A stretch of DNA of 64,000 bases from Mageeibacillus sp. UBA6976 (GTDB taxonomy: Bacteria; Bacillota; Clostridia; Saccharofermentanales; Saccharofermentanaceae), in contig DJYO01000009.1 in assembly GCA_002450155.1 (NCBI GenBank), positions 1 to 64,000 of the forward strand, given 5' to 3'. Position numbers and translations under genes: made by a program. Below the pieces are notes generated by a model. It had not been told where the DNA came from. It did no database searches and saw only the letters and a list, made by a program, of their open reading frames with translations. Within the stretch, counting starts at the first letter, position 1. Every line of letters begins with the position of its first letter. Shown in pieces: positions 60,267 through 64,000 of this stretch.

Positions 60267-61553
60267 TTAGAGTGGGATTATGGCCACAGAAACAAACTCT
60301 CCTCCGCGTTCTTCAAAAAAACAGTCACCACTATTTCGGCTAACGGCTTCTTTTATATTTTCTATGCCGTATCCGTGCGATACAACATCTATCTTTTTGC
60401 TTTTAAATTCCGGATAACACCCGCCACTGTTTGGGTTGCGCACAGCAAATATAAACTGACCATCTTCCACAATAGCCTTAATACTGATTGTCCTATTCTT
60501 AGATTTGCTTTTTTCTGTAGCTTCTATGGCATTATTAAGCATATTAGAAAGGATCACGATGCAATCGCGGTCTTCTATATGAACAGCAGACAGGTCATTG
60601 ATAAGAAACCGAAATACGATCCCTTTTTCTCGGGCTTCGGCATATTTCGTGTTGAGGATTGTGTTAATTAATTTGTTGCCTGTTTCAAATACGTTTGTAT
60701 TGTTTAAAAGCTCCGTTTTTTGGACATCCATTAGTTCCTTCATTTTTTCATACTGTCCGTCTGCAAGCAATCCGCGCAGAGCTGTTATAGTGTTTTTGAA
60801 TTCATGCTCTCTCTTACCGAGAATTGTCCTTTCAACTGAGATCTGATCGTATAGCTGCACAATTTCCTTTGCATGATCGATTTCCATTCTGTTCTTGTGA
60901 TAATCGAGATTTCTCTGTGATTCCTGTCTGATAAACCAATATACAAACAGATTGATCAGAAGAAGCGAAATAGCGAAATAAACAAACAGATTTGCCTGAC
61001 CTGAACTGATGGGCCCATCAAAACTATATGCCAAAAGTACAATAAGGCTTAATGAGTATAGAGGAAAGGTTAAATAGATCACCCAAAGGTTAGATTTGAT
61101 TTCTGTTTCTTTGGTTTTACGGAGTAACCGTCTGATGAGAAATATGACCAATGTCTGTATTAGCTGGCTGACTACACCTGAATAAACATACACCTCAGTG
61201 TCCATGATTTCTGCAATCTTCATATCAGGATCAAAGATCTTGTGAACAGCCATTACCACGAGATCACATGCAATGGCGATAATATAGACCATAACAGCAA
61301 CAAAGACATTCTTTGTAATCTTCTTCCTTTCAAACAGAAGCAGTGAGAATGCAAAGTTGATCACGATTGCTACTGCTACTCTAACTGCCAGTATTTCCTC
61401 CAGCATGTTAGAAACACAGAAAACAACAAGCATCCATAATACTGTAATGCCTATCCTGACATTGTTCTGATTACCGGCATATCTTAAGAAAGCGGAGTAA
61501 AACAATTGTGCCAATAGAACATAAACAATTGAATAGAATATCTCGTAAACCAT
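60267..61553 (-). CDS. agrC: AgrC-type sensor histidine kinase (GHKL)
   Basis: 428 residues. The first ~210 hold about six membrane helices for peptide sensing. The dimerisation/phosphoacceptor helix has His250 in KREHEFKNTITALRG; the GHKL ATPase has the N box LSNMLNNAIEATEK and the G box HGYGIENIKEAV. Of the AgrC/ComD family. ATG shares a base with the agrA stop (TGATG). The likely ligand is the AgrD-derived peptide encoded downstream. Confidence 0.9.
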   Translation of the reverse strand: MVYEIFYSIVYVLLAQLFYSAFLRYAGNQNNVRIGITVLWMLVVFCVSNMLEEILAVRVAVAIVINFAFSLLLFERKKITKNVFVAVMVYIIAIACDLVVMAVHKIFDPDMKIAEIMDTEVYVYSGVVSQLIQTLVIFLIRRLLRKTKETEIKSNLWVIYLTFPLYSLSLIVLLAYSFDGPISSGQANLFVYFAISLLLINLFVYWFIRQESQRNLDYHKNRMEIDHAKEIVQLYDQISVERTILGKREHEFKNTITALRGLLADGQYEKMKELMDVQKTELLNNTNVFETGNKLINTILNTKYAEAREKGIVFRFLINDLSAVHIEDRDCIVILSNMLNNAIEATEKSKSKNRTISIKAIVEDGQFIFAVRNPNSGGCYPEFKSKKIDVVSHGYGIENIKEAVSRNSGDCFFEERGGEFVSVAIIPL

Positions 61554-62281
61554 CAGAAATCCCCTTTCAACAGACAGAAACGTTTGTAGACACTATCGTA
61601 GCGATTTCTGGCAACTGGGAGTTCCTCATCTGCACATTCTGTCTTAACAATGATTGTTTTCTGATGTTTAATCTGTGCGGCCTTCTTTATGTTAACAATA
61701 TATCTTTGATGAACTCTGACAAAGTAATCCGGCAGCTCTTTAATCACGTCATCCAAACTACAGCGTCTAAGAAAAACATCTCTTCTATCGTTATAGAAGT
61801 GATACTCTATGTAATGCTTATCACTGCTGATGAATGAAATATCATCAATATCAACCTCCTCACTGCGATCGATCAGTTGTAAAACAGTTTTCTTTTTTCT
61901 CGGAACGCTTATCGCAGCACAGATACACTCGTATAACTCCAACTTGAATGTTGTTTCCTGCTTTACGAGATATCTGATTGCATTATACCTGTATCCCTCT
62001 CTTGTAAAATCATAGTAATTTGTCGCAAAAGCGATCTTGGCTTCGGGAAAGATCTCGTAGATCCTCTTGGCTGTGTCAAAACCCGTCAGTCCTTCCATAT
62101 CATAATCAAGTATAAAAAGTGCGTAGTCTCTCAGCGACTCGCACTTCTGTAGTAGTTCTTCACCTGATTCGAACAGGTCGCAACATGATTCGATTCCGTG
62201 TTCGGTCATGAATTCTCCAATCAATGACCTCTCGTATTCAAGAAACTCTTTGCTGTCATCACATAATGCTATATACATCAT
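61553..62281 (-). CDS. agrA: AgrA-type response regulator with LytTR domain
   Basis: 242 residues. Receiver domain with the acidic pair CDD (7-9) and phosphoacceptor Asp59 in FILDYDMEGLTGFD, followed by the C-terminal LytTR DNA-binding domain (FISSDKHYIEYHF; VRVHQRYIVNIKKAAQI). First gene of the agrA-agrC-agrBD unit. LytTR proteins bind direct repeats about two turns apart, as found before agrBD. The 113-base gap to pcrA (62282-62394) shows no clear terminator or consensus promoter. Confidence 0.9.
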   Translation of the reverse strand: MMYIALCDDSKEFLEYERSLIGEFMTEHGIESCCDLFESGEELLQKCESLRDYALFILDYDMEGLTGFDTAKRIYEIFPEAKIAFATNYYDFTREGYRYNAIRYLVKQETTFKLELYECICAAISVPRKKKTVLQLIDRSEEVDIDDISFISSDKHYIEYHFYNDRRDVFLRRCSLDDVIKELPDYFVRVHQRYIVNIKKAAQIKHQKTIIVKTECADEELPVARNRYDSVYKRFCLLKGDF

Positions 62282-62394
62282 ATTCTCAAAACCACTTTGC
62301 TAATTATTACCTTAGGCTTCAAAGTAAGACTCAATGATCGCTTCCTCACGGTCAAGATAGTACTGCTCATCACACAAGATCACTATAACCGTCT

Positions 62395-64000
62395 TTATAC
62401 CCTCTTAAGTCCCGAGGAATTGACGAGCATGTTCTTGCGCATTCCATCAAAGTCTATGGTGACCAATGCGTCTCCGCCTGCCATCTCGACCCTTAAGACC
62501 TTGCCCTCGCCGAATCTCGGATGAGAGACCATCATGCCCTCAGAGACTTCATCTGCGGTAAGAGCGCCTTCCACCTTCTTGGGTTTTCTGTCAAACTGCG
62601 AAGCGAGTGATGCGCTTATAGTCTTTCTGGATTCCTCACGCCTGGGTGAAGCATCTTCAGTCTTCTCAACTTTCCTCTCTCTTCCCATCGGGTAAAGAAG
62701 CTCTTTGTTGATCTCGGATATGAACCTGGACGGCCTGTTGCACTGGGTATTACCGAAGAGCAGTCTCTGCCTTGCAAGCACCAGGAACAGGTTCTTCTTG
62801 GCTCTGGTGATGGCGACGTACATTAGCCTGCGCTCTTCCTCGATCTCACTCTCGCTCTCCATAGAACGGTACCCTGGGAAAACGCCCTCCTCGCATCCTA
62901 TAAGAAATACTGCACCAAATTCCAGACCCTTGGCTGAGTGTATGGTCATGAGCTTAACAAAGTCATCGGACTCATCGAAATTATCACCCTCAGTAACAAG
63001 AGCAGCATTCTCCAGATAGATCCTGAGGATACCCTCTGTAGTGTCAGCCATGGATGTATCTATAAACTCATCCCCACTCTCAGAAGGCTCGCCCCTGTGG
63101 GACTTATCAAATTCGGCGGCTTCAGACAGAAGTTCCTTAAGGTTCTCGACCCTGTCTACGATCTCACCCTTCTTCTCCCTCTGCTCAACTATCTCCTGAA
63201 TGACACCGGATTCATTCTCCACGTAGTCTACAAACTGCATGAAGTCCATGTCCCCGGTAATAAGCGTATCCCGCATCCGCTCGATAAGCTCCGTGAAATC
63301 GAAGAGCTTGTTGGCTGCTCTCGAAAGATCCGGATAGCTGTCTGCATTGCGGGCAATGGTATAAAGGTCTGTGCCCTGCTCTATCGAGATCTGTCTGAGC
63401 TTATCCAGAGTCGCATCACCGATACCGCGCTTAGGTACATTGATGACCCTCTCAAAGGATATGTTATCTGACGGATCGTTAACGAGCCTTAAGTAGCAAA
63501 GAATATCCTTGATCTCCTTACGGTCATAGAACCTCAGTCCGCCGTAGACCTTGAACGGTATGCCGAAGGATGACAGTGTGGACTCCAGGCTTCTGGACAG
63601 GGCGTTCATGCGGTATAAGACTGCGCAGTCCTTGTAGGAGAACTTACCCTTCTCGGTTACCATCTTAATGGTCTGCGCGACAAACCTGGCTTCATCCTGA
63701 CCGGAATCGGCATTCATGATTATTATCCTGTCACCCTTGGCTCCTGATGTCCTTAAGGTCTTGGATTTTCTCTTGGTATTGTGGGCAATAACGCAGTTTG
63801 CCGCATCAAGGATCGTCTGGGTGGACCTGTAGTTCTCCTCCAGTTTGATCACCTTGCATCCGGGGAAATCCTTCTCGAAGGAGAGGATGAGTTTGACATC
63901 CGCCCCTCTGAAAGAATATATAGACTGGTCGTCGTCACCTACTACGCAGATATTGCCGTGACCGCCTGCCAGGAGCATTACCGCCTCGTACTGGGGAGTA
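62395..64000 (-). CDS. pcrA: ATP-dependent DNA helicase PcrA/UvrD, 5' part cut by window edge
   Basis: 535 visible codons; the frame continues upstream past the right edge (TPQYEAVMLLAGG precedes the internal Met at 63978). Superfamily 1A helicase, motifs III-VI visible: VVGDDDQSIYSFRGAD, LEENYRSTQTIL, VKLMTIHSAKGLEF, EEERRLMYVAITRAKKNL. The C-terminal tail ends with the PcrA Tudor-like domain (GMMVSHPRFGEGKVLRVE). Walker A lies outside the window. Acts in repair and replication-transcription conflict. Confidence 0.95.
   Translation of the reverse strand, partial: TPQYEAVMLLAGGHGNICVVGDDDQSIYSFRGADVKLILSFEKDFPGCKVIKLEENYRSTQTILDAANCVIAHNTKRKSKTLRTSGAKGDRIIIMNADSGQDEARFVAQTIKMVTEKGKFSYKDCAVLYRMNALSRSLESTLSSFGIPFKVYGGLRFYDRKEIKDILCYLRLVNDPSDNISFERVINVPKRGIGDATLDKLRQISIEQGTDLYTIARNADSYPDLSRAANKLFDFTELIERMRDTLITGDMDFMQFVDYVENESGVIQEIVEQREKKGEIVDRVENLKELLSEAAEFDKSHRGEPSESGDEFIDTSMADTTEGILRIYLENAALVTEGDNFDESDDFVKLMTIHSAKGLEFGAVFLIGCEEGVFPGYRSMESESEIEEERRLMYVAITRAKKNLFLVLARQRLLFGNTQCNRPSRFISEINKELLYPMGRERKVEKTEDASPRREESRKTISASLASQFDRKPKKVEGALTADEVSEGMMVSHPRFGEGKVLRVEMAGGDALVTIDFDGMRKNMLVNSSGLKRV

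Noticed and set aside
1..64000. CRISPR array, rRNA or tRNA genes
   Set aside because: No regularly spaced repeats, no rRNA stretches and no tRNA cloverleaf were seen; the only tRNA-related sequence is the T-box.

Overview
The window reads as chromosome of a low-to-moderate GC Gram-positive bacterium of the class Clostridia (probably a Lachnospiraceae- or Oscillospiraceae-like anaerobe; the family cannot be fixed from the sequence alone). The grounds are strong GGAGG ribosome binding sites, a T-box leader, the rpsF-ssb-rpsR-rplI-dnaB order, PrfA next to a Sua5 protein, a BMP-type nucleoside ABC importer, GHKL/LytTR two-component genes and sigma-A-type promoters. Almost every gene lies on the minus strand; the plus-strand genes are a three-gene cassette (1.2-2.8 kb), one orphan (3.0-3.4 kb) and prfC.

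Layout. 0-2.9 kb: AT-rich accessory stretch with an edge-truncated gene, an XRE repressor with an operator overlapping its promoter, and a DUF4417 / JAMM-metalloprotease-like / small acidic protein operon. 3-11.9 kb: biosynthesis, namely HAD phosphatase, a CarB-DapF fusion, carA behind an attenuator, and ilvN-ilvB behind a T-box. 12.1-17.7 kb: purine nucleoside import operon headed by xpt, which appears to start at ATT. 17.8-25.0 kb: rpsF-ssb-rpsR-(terminator)-rplI-dnaB-tilS-hpt-ftsH. 25.2-34.2 kb: malQ-glpK-AEC transporter-SseB-two paralogous membrane proteins-prfA-Sua5/phosphatase fusion. 34.3-35.9 kb: prfC. 35.9-53.6 kb: an uninterrupted minus-strand run of 13 genes (dgt, yfbR, exported glucosaminidase, cohesin-like anchored protein, gtrA, folC, a TPR-like membrane protein, thrC, then DHH phosphoesterase, TIR/beta-propeller receptor, AAA ATPase, membrane protein, DUF4037 nucleotidyltransferase). 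53.7-62.3 kb: peptide-signalling and export locus. The right edge is a truncated pcrA helicase.

The most interesting parts are two. First, 59.5-62.3 kb is an Agr-type quorum-sensing locus in which the autoinducer precursor (AgrD) is the C-terminal tail of AgrB, in frame, with its own internal start and ribosome binding site. Its promoter carries three GGCAAGT repeats just upstream of the -35, as expected for a LytTR regulator. Downstream are a secreted 113-residue peptide and a MacB-type ABC transporter with a lipoprotein, bracketed by an 83-bp repeat. Second, a tightly coupled operon (35.9-43.3 kb) joins a DHH/DHHA1 nucleotide phosphoesterase, a transmembrane TIR/beta-propeller protein, a DUF815-like AAA ATPase, a two-TM protein and a DUF4037 nucleotidyltransferase. 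This looks like a nucleotide-signalling or defence module, but its function is inferred only.

Other departures from the ordinary are the CarB-DapF fusion, a Sua5-LMW-phosphatase fusion whose phosphatase loop has lost the catalytic arginine, and the JAMM cassette. No rRNA, tRNA, CRISPR array or transposase was seen.
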